Source of the DNA: Actinomycetota bacterium
Lineage (GTDB): Bacteria; Actinomycetota; Thermoleophilia; Solirubrobacterales; Solirubrobacteraceae
NCBI GenBank assembly: GCA_005888335.1
Contig: VAWY01000010.1
Coordinates: forward strand, 1-29,600
Length of the DNA stretch: 29,600 nucleotides
Direction of reading: 5' to 3'
Shown: in pieces, positions 1 to 5,968 of the stretch
Numbering within the stretch: the first letter of the stretch is position 1
How the letters are laid out: each line of letters begins with the position of its first letter
Program-made: the position numbers and the translations under genes
The notes under the pieces: generated by a model
Told to the model about the DNA's origin: nothing
Seen by the model: only the letters and a program-made list of their open reading frames with translations
Database searches by the model: none

Positions 1-555
1 CCCGGTCGCGGGATCGGGGCTGCAGACCGTGAAGTTGCCCTGCGCGTCGCGCGGCAGGCCGTCGGCGCCGGGATAGGTCCCGAAGTAGCTGTCGAACGAG
101 CGGTTCTCCTGCATGATGATCACGACGTGGCGGATCTTGTGGATCCCCGCGAGCACGACGCCGACGTTGACGTCCGTCGGCGCCGAGACCGCCCCTCGGG
201 TGCGCCGCGTCGCTCGGACGACCGCCCGGATCGTCCTCAGGCCGCGCGCGCCGAAGCGATGAACGATCGTGAAGCTCGAGTGCCGGCCGACCCGGCCGCG
301 GCCGCGGGGCAGATTGCGCCAGCGCCCGCGGACGCGCTGCTGGAGGATCACGCGCTCGCCTCGCACGCTCGGCGTGACCTTGCCGGTGAAGCGGACCGGC
401 GCGCCCAGGCGCGGCGCGGCCGGGGTCGCCGTCAGCGTGACGCGCGCCGCTGAGCGGCGGGCCGGGTGCCGCACCGCGCCGGCGTTGATCGACAACGCGC
501 CCGCGACAACCGCGGCGACCGCCAGGAGGGCCAGGGCAACCGGTCCGAAACGCAT
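1..555 (-). CDS. Secreted phosphoesterase (phospholipase C / acid phosphatase family), N-terminal part
   Basis: Read on the minus strand from an ATG at 555, the frame stays open for 185 codons to the window edge, so the C-terminal part is missing. Residues 1-25 form a hydrophobic export signal (MRFGPVALALLAVAAVVAGA). Residues of about 30-130 look like a beta-sandwich (VTLTATP, PVRFTGKVTP, GERVILQQR), probably an Ig-like module. The segment IRHVVIIMQENRSFDSYFGT then opens the catalytic domain; QENRSFD is the hallmark of the PF04185 phosphoesterases, where the Asn/Glu region helps bind the active-site metal. Members cleave phospholipid head groups or phosphomonoesters outside the cell. The substrate here cannot be told from the part visible. 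An Ig-like module in front of the enzyme is an arrangement I read from the sequence, not a named subfamily. Family confidence is high, exact activity low. Confidence 0.85.
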   Translation of the reverse strand, partial: MRFGPVALALLAVAAVVAGALSINAGAVRHPARRSAARVTLTATPAAPRLGAPVRFTGKVTPSVRGERVILQQRVRGRWRNLPRGRGRVGRHSSFTIVHRFGARGLRTIRAVVRATRRTRGAVSAPTDVNVGVVLAGIHKIRHVVIIMQENRSFDSYFGTYPGADGLPRDAQGNFTVCSPDPATG

Positions 556-691
556 CGTCGCCGCGATCTTGCACTCCGGCGCGCGCCGCGTGCTCGTCCG
601 GCGGCGCGGCTTAACCGCAACCCAAGATGTTTCTCATGGAGGACTACGGCTTGACCACGGGCGCCAACGTCGACGCGCCGCGCCGCGCCGG

Positions 692-721
692 TTGACCCCG
701 CCTGATCGCTGTTCTTAGGAT
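692..721 (+). promoter_or_regulatory. Sigma70-like promoter TTGACC-N18-TAGGAT
   Basis: TTGACC at 692-697 and TAGGAT at 716-721 are separated by 18 bases. They lie about 55 bases before the ATG of the NTF2-like gene at 776, in the 220-base gap between divergent genes. Four to five of six bases fit each consensus box. Seen in sequence; promoter activity is inferred. Confidence 0.5.
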
Positions 722-775
722 CGAACCGACCGGCACCGCGCTCCCGCCGGAGCGCGCAACCCACAGGAGGGGCCC

Positions 776-1165
776 ATGACCGTCGCCGAGGTCAACGTGG
801 TCGCGCAGGCGTTCCACGACGCAGTCGCGAACCAGGACGCCGCAGCGCTCGCCCAGCTGTATCACGAGGACGCGCGGTTCATGCCGCCGAACATGCCGCC
901 GGCGGAGGGCCGGCCCGCGATCCAGCAGGCCATGCAGCAGCTCCTCGACATGGGCGCCCGCTCGCTGGAAATCGAGCCGCTCGACGTCCGCGAGTGCGGG
1001 GACATGACGATCGAGTACGGCCGCTACGCGCTGGGCCTCGAGGTCCCCACCGCCGGCGCGGTGACCGACGTCGGCAAGTACCTCGTCGTCCACGAGACCC
1101 GCGACGACGGCACCACGAAGATCCTCTTCGACTGCTTCAACTCCAACTCGCCGCTTCCCGCCTGA
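776..1165 (+). CDS. SnoaL/DUF4440-like NTF2-fold protein
   Basis: This 129-aa protein starts at an ATG five bases after a strong AGGAGG ribosome site (765-770). The sequence AFHDAVANQDAAALAQLYHEDARFMPPN, here quoted only by its ends AFHDAVA and DARFMPP, is the typical first helix pair and strand of NTF2-like proteins, followed by GRPAIQQAMQQLL and a beta-sheet ending DVGKYLVVHE and ILFDCFNSN. The size is normal for single-domain SnoaL/DUF4440 proteins, which form dimers around a small-molecule pocket and act as isomerases, cyclases or binding proteins. No catalytic residue set is clear enough to name a reaction. It is cytoplasmic (no signal peptide). A promoter lies before it and a strong hairpin terminator (1192-1217) after it, so it is probably a single-gene transcript. 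The fold call is confident; the function is unknown. Confidence 0.8.
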   Translation: MTVAEVNVVAQAFHDAVANQDAAALAQLYHEDARFMPPNMPPAEGRPAIQQAMQQLLDMGARSLEIEPLDVRECGDMTIEYGRYALGLEVPTAGAVTDVGKYLVVHETRDDGTTKILFDCFNSNSPLPA

Positions 1166-1191
1166 GCGGCGGCGCTCGCCAGTGACTCCCG

Positions 1192-1217
1192 GGTCGGGGC
1201 GGCTCGCCGCCCCGACC
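1192..1217 (+). terminator. Hairpin terminator after the NTF2-like gene
   Basis: GGTCGGGGCGGC (1192-1203) and GCCGCCCCGACC (1206-1217) are perfect 12-base inverted arms around a tiny loop, 27 bases after the stop codon at 1165. There is no U-run, which is usual for very GC-rich actinobacteria. Confidence 0.7.
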
Positions 1218-1219
1218 GC

Positions 1220-1247
1220 TTGCAACGCCCGGCACAAACGGTACGCT
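1220..1247 (+). promoter_or_regulatory. Possible promoter TTGCAA-N16-TACGCT
   Basis: TTGCAA (1220-1225) and TACGCT (1242-1247) are 16 bases apart and sit about 55 bases before the ATG of the SGNH hydrolase, directly behind the preceding terminator. The match is moderate (4/6 and 3/6). Confidence 0.35.
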
Positions 1248-1301
1248 GGCCAAACCACAAGTGGCCGCGGACGATCGGCCGCGATCGGAGGAGGGTCCAG
1301 C

Positions 1302-2486
1302 ATGACGCTGTTGAGGGGCATGACGCTCGCGCTGGTGGCGACCGTGGTCGCCGCCGCACCGCCGGTGGCGCGCGCCGCACCGCCTACCGGGTCGCCGACG
1401 GCGGCCGTCTCGCTCGGCGACAGCTACATCTCCGGCGAGGCCGGGCGCTGGCAGGGCAACAGCCCGAACTCGGCGGGCAGCCGCGACGGGACCGACCGCG
1501 CGTGCGTCTTCACCGCCGGCGTCTGCACGGCGTACGACAAGAGCCTCGTCTACATCCCGCCGTCGGACACCAACGGCTGCCATCGCTCCGACGTGGCTGA
1601 GATCAGGAGCGCCGCGATCAGCGTCGCCCAGAAGATCAACATCGCCTGCTCGGGCGCGGTGACGGCGAACATCTGGCGCGCCCAGAGCGGCGGGCAGACC
1701 TTCAAGGGCGAACTGCCGCAGGCCGACCAGCTCGCGACCCTCGCGCGCCAGGTCAACGTCAAGCTCGTCGTGCTGTCGATCGGCGGCAACGACCTCGGGT
1801 TCGCCGACATCGTTGCGGCGTGCGTGACCGCGTACGTCTCGAACGGCCCGCCGTGCCGGACCACGCAGGACGCCCCGCTGCGGGCGAAGATGCCGACCGC
1901 GATGGCCAACGTCCGCAAGGCGCTCGACGAGATCCGCTTCGCGCTCGCCGGCGACGGCTATGGGCCCTTCGACTACCGCCTCGAGCTGCAGAGCTACCCG
2001 TCGGTGATCCCGCGCGCGGCCGAGAACCGCTACGCCGAGGCCGACAAGGCGTCGCGCGGCGGGCTGGGCGGCTGCCCGTTCTACGACACGGACTCCGATT
2101 GGGCCCGCGACACGGTCGTCCCGCTGATCTCCGACAACCTGAAGGCCGCCGCGCTTGACCGGGGCGCGCAGTTCATCGACTTGCGCGACGCGTTCCAGAG
2201 CCGCGAGATCTGCGCGACGACGACGGCGCTCGCCGGCCCGACGTCGCCGCCCTCGCCGACGACGAGCGACTGGGGGCGCTTCCTCTCCGGCGTCACGCCG
2301 GTCCAGGGCGACCTGCAGGAGGCGATCCACCCCAACGCGTACGGCCAGAAGGCGCTCGGCACGTGCGTGAAGCTCGTCTTCGCCGCCGCGCCGTTCGACG
2401 CCGCGCACCCCAACGCGAAGGGCTACGCCTGCAAGAACACGCCGGGTGGCGACACGAGCGCGATGACGATCACGCCGACCCCCTGA
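1302..2486 (+). CDS. Secreted SGNH/GDSL-family esterase or lipase
   Basis: The start at 1302 is chosen because GGAGGAGGG (1287-1295) lies just before it and a signal peptide follows directly (MTLLRGMTLALVATVVAAAP, cleavage near VARA-APP). The mature protein is about 370 aa. It has the SGNH blocks in order: block I SLGDSYISGEAG (nucleophile Ser41), block III SIGGNDLGF (G162, N163 in the oxyanion hole) and block V IHPNAYGQ (catalytic His343). The residue three before that His is Glu rather than the common Asp. Several cysteines (CVF, VCTAY, GCHR, IACSG, PPCR, GGCPF, EICA, GTCVK, YACK) fit disulfides in an exported enzyme. Related actinobacterial enzymes are secreted lipases or carbohydrate esterases; the substrate is not readable here. 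It stands alone between a terminator and a convergent gene. Confidence 0.9.
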   Translation: MTLLRGMTLALVATVVAAAPPVARAAPPTGSPTAAVSLGDSYISGEAGRWQGNSPNSAGSRDGTDRACVFTAGVCTAYDKSLVYIPPSDTNGCHRSDVAEIRSAAISVAQKINIACSGAVTANIWRAQSGGQTFKGELPQADQLATLARQVNVKLVVLSIGGNDLGFADIVAACVTAYVSNGPPCRTTQDAPLRAKMPTAMANVRKALDEIRFALAGDGYGPFDYRLELQSYPSVIPRAAENRYAEADKASRGGLGGCPFYDTDSDWARDTVVPLISDNLKAAALDRGAQFIDLRDAFQSREICATTTALAGPTSPPSPTTSDWGRFLSGVTPVQGDLQEAIHPNAYGQKALGTCVKLVFAAAPFDAAHPNAKGYACKNTPGGDTSAMTITPTP

Positions 2487-2498
2487 CGCCGGCGTCAG
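2483..2498. terminator. 16-bp perfect palindrome holding both convergent stop codons
   Basis: CTGACGCCGGCGTCAG is fully self-complementary. It contains the TGA of the SGNH gene (2484-2486, +) and the TGA of the ACT-domain gene (2495-2497, -). It may act as a short bidirectional terminator; the hairpin is modest, so the function is inferred. Confidence 0.4.
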
Positions 2499-2839
2499 CC
2501 CGCCACGAGCGCGAGCCCCCCGCGCGCCGCGACCCGCCACGGCGCGCGGGCGCGCAGCGCGGCGAACGCGACCTCGTCGGGCAGTCCGGGCTCGACCTCG
2601 CAGACCACGCCGAGGACGTCGACGAGCCGGCGCAGCTGCGCCGTCACGCCCGCCGGCCGGCAGCGGCCGGCGGGCCCGCGCAGGCGCAGCGCGGCCTCGC
2701 CGTGGCGGCCGTCGGTCGTCCACCGCAGCGCGGTGGGCGTCCACCCGCGGCGATGGCAGGTGCTGACCAGGCGCAGCAGCGCGTCGGGCCGCTCGCGCAT
2801 GAGCACCAACGCGGAGAGCTGGTCGAGGTTGTCGGGCAT
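2495..2839 (-). CDS. Orphan ACT-domain protein resembling acetolactate synthase small subunit
   Basis: The 114-aa protein begins at the ATG at 2839 (MPDNLDQLSALV), with GGAAGG as ribosome site nearby. An in-frame ATG 20 codons upstream is less likely because the extra residues look unstructured. The pattern LVLMRERPDALLRLVSTCHRRGW, then WTTDG, then EAALRLRG and AQLRRLVDVLGV, matches the beta-alpha-beta-beta-alpha-beta layout of ACT domains, and most closely the first ACT domain of IlvN/IlvM, the regulatory subunit that binds valine. IlvN has a second domain that is missing here, and no catalytic subunit gene lies nearby. It could therefore be an IlvM-like short subunit for a distant enzyme or a free amino-acid sensor. 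The C-terminal 30 residues are Ala/Arg-rich. Domain call moderate, role unknown. Confidence 0.65.
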   Translation of the reverse strand: MPDNLDQLSALVLMRERPDALLRLVSTCHRRGWTPTALRWTTDGRHGEAALRLRGPAGRCRPAGVTAQLRRLVDVLGVVCEVEPGLPDEVAFAALRARAPWRVAARGGLALVAG

Positions 2840-3002
2840 CGGGATCCTTCCGGTCGGCGGTCCCCGATGCCGCGCAGGCGCCGTCGACCGCTTGGTCACG
2901 GGCCTGCGAGCGTGCGCAGGTGCTAGGTGGCGATGATGAGGGCGCTTCGCCGTCGCACGTGCGAGAGCCTACGCGACCTCGTCGTCCGGCAGATGACTGA
3001 TC

Positions 3003-3020
3003 CATGACGCCTCTGTCATG
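3003..3020. promoter_or_regulatory. CATGAC-N6-GTCATG inverted repeat (possible operator)
   Basis: CATGAC (3003-3008) and GTCATG (3015-3020) are perfect inverted arms six bases apart, 40 bases before the STAS gene start and in the gap between it and the divergent ACT-domain gene. It is the right size for a dimeric regulator site. The binding protein is unknown. Confidence 0.35.
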
Positions 3021-3060
3021 AAGCGCGATATCGAGGCCGCCGGCGCGCACACTGCTGACC

Positions 3061-3411
3061 ATGTCGGCTTGTCTCACTCCCACTCCCGCCCCGCGCGGGA
3101 TCGGCCCGTTCAGCGTCAACGCGAGCCGGGACGCTGACACCGCGCTCGTCGCCTTCCGCGGCGAGCTCGACCTGGCGGCGGCGCCCTGCGCCGACGCCGC
3201 GCTGGACTTCCTGCTCGACTCCGGCGCGCGCGATCTGCTGATCGACCTCGAGCGCGTCACGTACCTCGACTGCGGGGGCCTGGCCGTGCTCGCCCGGGCG
3301 GCCCGCTCGGCCCACGCGGTCGGCGCGCGCGTCTACGTCTTCCGCGCCCAAGGCGCGCCGCGCGAGCTGCTCGACCGGGCTCGCGAGCGCGTCCCGGTCC
3401 CGGTCTTCTGA
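3061..3411 (+). CDS. STAS-domain protein (anti-sigma factor antagonist family) lacking the phospho-serine
   Basis: This 116-aa protein has the STAS core: FRGELDLAAAP (residues 32-42), the strand DLLIDLERVTYLD (58-70), then CGGLAVLARAAR and VYVFRAQG. Its fold family includes SpoIIAA and RsbV, which release a sigma factor by binding its anti-sigma kinase and are switched off when the kinase phosphorylates a serine in D-S-S-G-L. Here the motif reads D70-C71-G72-G73-L74, so the phosphorylated position is glycine and the protein should not be switched in the usual way. No kinase or sigma gene is adjacent. No strong ribosome site precedes the ATG. A second STAS protein without the serine lies at 19902-20333. 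The family is clear; whether it is a constitutive antagonist or does something else is open. Confidence 0.85.
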   Translation: MSACLTPTPAPRGIGPFSVNASRDADTALVAFRGELDLAAAPCADAALDFLLDSGARDLLIDLERVTYLDCGGLAVLARAARSAHAVGARVYVFRAQGAPRELLDRARERVPVPVF

Positions 3412-3417
3412 GCGAGG

Positions 3418-3446
3418 TTGACGCGGCCGGGACCCGGATCTACCCT
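3418..3446 (+). promoter_or_regulatory. Promoter TTGACG-N17-TACCCT
   Basis: TTGACG (3418-3423) and TACCCT (3441-3446) have an ideal 17-base spacer. They start 7 bases after the STAS stop codon and lie 35 bases before the start of the 52-aa gene, giving that gene its own promoter. Confidence 0.55.
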
Positions 3447-3480
3447 CGCCGCCCGGGGCGCTCGAAGCGAGGAGAACCCG

Positions 3481-3639
3481 ATGACGCAACCGCAGGACCC
3501 CCGCGCCGCGCAGGCGGCCGAACAGCAGCGCCGGCTGGCCGAGCTGCGCGAGCGCCAGGCGCGTCTGGCGCAGCTGCGGGCGCAGTCGCATGCGCCGCGG
3601 CTGCCCGGCCACGGGCACCGCGAGCATCGCGGGAAGTGA
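3481..3639 (+). CDS. Small hydrophilic protein, 52 aa, unknown function
   Basis: An ATG at 3481 follows a good ribosome site, GAGGAG at 3469-3474 with a 6-base gap, and a consensus-like promoter at 3418-3446. The protein starts MTQPQDPRAAQAAEQQ and continues with repeated R-L-A-E/Q-L-R units (RRLAELRERQARLAQLRAQ), which predict one amphipathic, strongly charged helix over residues 12-36. A His/Arg-rich tail (GHGHREHRGK) closes it. There is no signal peptide, membrane span or cysteine. I do not recognise a family. The control signals are better than for many larger genes here, which supports a real gene. The helix could mediate self-association or bind nucleic acid, but that is speculation. 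Confidence 0.6.
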   Translation: MTQPQDPRAAQAAEQQRRLAELRERQARLAQLRAQSHAPRLPGHGHREHRGK

Positions 3640-3690
3640 CGCACCGGCGGGGACCGCGGGACCGCCACGGCGCCCGCGGCCCTCGCCGTC

Positions 3691-4479
3691 CTAGCGAGAC
3701 CGCAGGGCCTCCGCGGTGGCCGCGTCGGCGGGGAAGAACGACTCGACCGCGAGCTCGGCGACCGTGATGTCGACGGCGGTGCCGAACGTCGTGACCGTGC
3801 TGAAGAACGCCAGCTCGCCGCCGTCGGTGCGCAGGCGCAGCGGCACGACGATCCCACCCGCCAGGGGGTCGTGCACCTCGGCGGCGTCCGGCGCGGGGTA
3901 GCCCTCGAGCTCGTCGTAGAGCGCGGCGAGCCCCTCGTCGCCGGTCAGCGCGACCTGCCGGCCGAGGCGCTCGAGCAGGTGCGCGCGCCACTCGCCGAGG
4001 TTGGCGATCCGCGGCGCGACGCCGCCGGGGTGCAGGCTGACGCGCAGCACGTTGACCGGGGGCTCGAGCAGCTCGGGCGCGACGCCGGCGGTGAGCAGGG
4101 CGACCGGCGGGTTGGCGGCGACCATGTTCCAGCCGCGGTCGACGACGATGGCGGGATACGGCTCGTGCCCGCGCAGCACCAGGTCCAGCGCGTCACGTAC
4201 CGGCGCCATCTCGGGCTCGTCGAGCCCGCGCTCGGCGTATCGCGGGGCGTAGCCGGCGGCGAGCAGGAGCTGGTTGCGGTCGCGCAGCGGCACGTCGAGC
4301 TGGTCGGCGAGGTGGAGCACCATCTCCGGGCTCGGACGCGACCGGCCGGTCTCGACGAAGCTCAGGTGGCGCGTCGAGACGCCGGCCTCGAGCGCGAGGT
4401 CGAGCTGGCTCAACCGGCGGCGCTGGCGCCAGTCGCGCAGAAGCGTCCCGACCGGGGAGCGGGCGGTCACGTCGGTCAT
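3691..4479 (-). CDS. XRE-family transcription regulator with MmyB-like ligand-binding domain
   Basis: The 262-aa protein begins at the ATG at 4479. Residues 10-65 are a Cro/C1-type helix-turn-helix (LLRDWRQRRRLSQLDLAL, VSTRHLSFVETGRSRPS), and residues of about 100-255 match the MmyB-like ligand domain (PYPAIVVDRGWNMVAAN, NVLRVSLHPGG, ANLGEW, then VPLRLRTDGGELAFFSTVTTFGT). In solved family members this PAS-like domain holds a small hydrophobic ligand, and the genes usually stand next to the enzyme they control in actinobacteria. Here the neighbour is the divergent NTF2-like gene at 4594. A -10 box TAGGGT and -35 box GTGTCA (read on the minus strand, about 4490-4518) place the transcript start very near the ATG. 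A palindrome at 4519-4529 lies just upstream of that -35 box, suggesting autoregulation. Confidence 0.9.
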   Translation of the reverse strand: MTDVTARSPVGTLLRDWRQRRRLSQLDLALEAGVSTRHLSFVETGRSRPSPEMVLHLADQLDVPLRDRNQLLLAAGYAPRYAERGLDEPEMAPVRDALDLVLRGHEPYPAIVVDRGWNMVAANPPVALLTAGVAPELLEPPVNVLRVSLHPGGVAPRIANLGEWRAHLLERLGRQVALTGDEGLAALYDELEGYPAPDAAEVHDPLAGGIVVPLRLRTDGGELAFFSTVTTFGTAVDITVAELAVESFFPADAATAEALRSR

Positions 4480-4509
4480 CGCCGGCGACCCTAGCGCCGC
4501 ACGAAGGCC

Positions 4510-4532
4510 ATGACACTTACCTCAGAGGTCAT
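4510..4532. promoter_or_regulatory. Palindromic operator candidate between XRE and NTF2-like genes
   Basis: ACCTCAGAGGT (4519-4529) is an 11-base palindrome with a one-base centre. A second pair of arms, ATGAC (4510-4514) and GTCAT (4528-4532), overlaps it. The site covers the predicted -35 region of the XRE gene and the upstream region of the divergent NTF2-like gene. It is the best candidate for the XRE/MmyB binding site. Confidence 0.4.
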
Positions 4533-4593
4533 CGACACGGCAACCTCCTGCTGCCACGGTCCTCCGCGTCACCGATCAACCAAGGAGGACGTC

Positions 4594-4959
4594 ATGGCGG
4601 ATGTCGCCACCGTCGTCGAGCGGTACATCGCGATGTGGAACGAGACCGACCCCGAGCGCCGGCGGTCGATCATCGCCGAGGCCTGGACCGACGACGCCAC
4701 CTACCTCGATCCGGGCATGGCGGGCGACGGCCCCGACGGGATCGACGCGATGGTCGCCGGGGTGCAGGAGCGCTTCCCCGGCCACCGCTTCGAGCTCTCG
4801 GCGGGCCCGGACGCCCACCACGACCGCGTCCGGTTCGGCTGGCAGCTCTTCGCGCCCAACGGAGGCGGCGCGCTCGCCGCCGGGGTCGACTTCGCCACGC
4901 TCGCCGACGACGGGCGCCTGCGCGACGTCACCGGCTTCCTCGAGCCGGCGGCGGCCTGA
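4594..4959 (+). CDS. SnoaL/NTF2-like protein, probable target of the divergent XRE regulator
   Basis: The start at 4594 is fixed by AAGGAGG at 4582-4588. The 121-aa protein MADVATVVERYIAMWNETDP..., with RRRSIIAEAWTDDATYLDP, GIDAMVAGVQERFPGH, HHDRVRFGWQLF and DFATLADDGRLRDVTGFLE, is a single NTF2-fold domain of the SnoaL type. The motif E-A-W-x-D-D-A-x-Y-x-D-P is common in actinobacterial proteins paired with XRE/MmyB regulators. The fold makes a cone-shaped pocket; Asp and His residues in it can serve as acid/base, but no reaction is established for this subgroup. It is cytoplasmic. A 28-bp palindromic terminator follows 10 bases after the stop, so the unit is monocistronic. It is not closely similar to the NTF2-like protein at 776. 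Confidence 0.85.
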   Translation: MADVATVVERYIAMWNETDPERRRSIIAEAWTDDATYLDPGMAGDGPDGIDAMVAGVQERFPGHRFELSAGPDAHHDRVRFGWQLFAPNGGGALAAGVDFATLADDGRLRDVTGFLEPAAA

Positions 4960-4969
4960 TCGCCCGCGC

Positions 4970-4997
4970 GCCGGGGCGGCCGCGCGGCCGCCCCGGC
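4970..4997 (+). terminator. 28-bp palindromic terminator hairpin
   Basis: GCCGGGGCGGCCGC (4970-4983) is followed directly by its complement GCGGCCGCCCCGGC (4984-4997). It lies 10 bases after the stop of the NTF2-like gene. Confidence 0.65.
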
Positions 4998-5067
4998 ACG
5001 GCCTCTGGACGAATGTTCGATGCGCCCGATCGCATCCGGGGAGAGGCATCGGGTAACGGGGGCGACT

Positions 5068-5104
5068 GGACCGGCGAGCCCGGGCAGGGGTTTCGGCCCG
5101 GTCC
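5068..5104 (+). promoter_or_regulatory. Leader hairpin before the blue-copper gene
   Basis: GGACCGG (5068-5074) pairs with CCGGTCC (5098-5104), enclosing a small GCCCGGGC palindrome (5078-5085). A further inverted repeat GATGCG-N6-CGCATC lies at 5018-5035. Together they structure the 180-base leader of the cupredoxin gene. No known riboswitch is recognised. Confidence 0.25.
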
Positions 5105-5143
5105 TTCGTTCCCGCAGTCACGACCTCTTGGGAGGAGAGCGCC

Positions 5144-5887
5144 GTGCGACTCCCCGCATCGATGTCCTTCGCGAGCGCCGGCATCGCCGCCTGCGCCTTC
5201 GCGACGCCGGCCGTGGCGGCGCCGTCGAGCGTGTCGGTCCAGAACGACAGCTTCAACCCGAAGAACGTTGCGGTGAACGCCGGCGAGGCGGTCACGTGGA
5301 ACTTCATGGAGGGCGGGCACAACATCGACGTCTACTCCGGTCCCGAGACGTTCAAGAGCACGAGCGGCAAGGACGCCAGCGGCACGTCGTTCGCCCACAC
5401 CTTCAACACGCCGGGCAGCTACCAGTACATCTGCGACTACCACGGCTCGATGAAGGGCACGGTCGTCGTCGACGCTGCGCCGCCGCCGTCGAGCAGCCCG
5501 CCGCCGTCGAGCAGTCCGCCGCCGTCCGACAACCCGCCGGCGACGAGCCCGAGCCCCGACCAGCAGAGCGGCCTTGCGCCGAGCACGTCGCTGGGCACCC
5601 AGCCCGCCGTCGACGCCGCCCCGCCGACGGTCAGCGCCCTGCGCTTCCGCGCCAACGCGCTGAGCCTGCGGCTTTCCGAGGACGGAAGGCTCGTGGTGCG
5701 CTACGTCCGCGTCGGCGCCCGCGGCCACGTCGTCCACAAGCGGATCGTGCGCGCGCGCAAGGGCACGGTGCGCCTGCAGCTGCGCCGCTGGATGCGCGCC
5801 GGCCGCTACCGCGTCCACGTCATGGCCTTCGACGCCGCCGGGAACGCCTCGCGTCCGGCGCGCACGAAGCTCAGCCTGCGCCCCTGA
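5144..5887 (+). CDS. Secreted amicyanin/plastocyanin-like blue copper protein with C-terminal beta domain
   Basis: Translation starts at GTG 5144, six bases after GGAGGAG (5131-5137). Residues 1-26 are a signal peptide ending TPAVAA. Residues 29-110 form a type-1 copper domain: the ligands are His59 (GGHN), Cys97, His100 and Met103 in C-x2-H-x2-M (CDYHGSM), the short spacing seen in amicyanin. Such proteins carry single electrons outside the membrane. A Pro/Ser linker follows (residues 113-131) with the repeated unit PPPSSS. Residues 155-247 (VSALRFRANALSLRL, GRLVVRYVRV, GRYRVHVMAFDAAGN) look like a fibronectin/Ig-like beta domain, frequent on secreted proteins of this kind of organism. No redox partner gene is adjacent. 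The gene shares a bidirectional terminator with the convergent aldo/keto reductase. Confidence 0.9.
   Translation: MRLPASMSFASAGIAACAFATPAVAAPSSVSVQNDSFNPKNVAVNAGEAVTWNFMEGGHNIDVYSGPETFKSTSGKDASGTSFAHTFNTPGSYQYICDYHGSMKGTVVVDAAPPPSSSPPPSSSPPPSDNPPATSPSPDQQSGLAPSTSLGTQPAVDAAPPTVSALRFRANALSLRLSEDGRLVVRYVRVGARGHVVHKRIVRARKGTVRLQLRRWMRAGRYRVHVMAFDAAGNASRPARTKLSLRP
5480..5527 (+). repeat. 18-bp tandem repeat encoding the PPPSSS linker
   Basis: Two near-identical 18-base units (5480-5497, 5498-5515) and a 12-base partial third encode PPPSSS-PPPSSS-PPPS, the flexible linker of the cupredoxin protein. Confidence 0.8.
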
Positions 5888-5909
5888 CGAAGCCGGGGGG
5901 CGCCTGACA

Positions 5910-5947
5910 GGCGGGCGGGGCGGCCGGCGGAGGCCGCCCCGCCCGCC
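5910..5947. terminator. Strong bidirectional terminator (16-bp stem)
   Basis: GGCGGGCGGGGCGGCC (5910-5925) and its exact complement (5932-5947) enclose a 6-base loop. The hairpin stands between the convergent stops of the cupredoxin gene (5887) and the aldo/keto reductase (5969), and can serve both. Confidence 0.85.
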
Positions 5948-5968
5948 GCCGTCAGCAGCGGCCCAGGC

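Noticed and set aside
1137..3260. Open frame of about 700 codons on the minus strand across four genes
   Set aside because: Low-complexity Arg/Ala composition, and it is antisense to a clear SGNH hydrolase with signal peptide and ribosome site.
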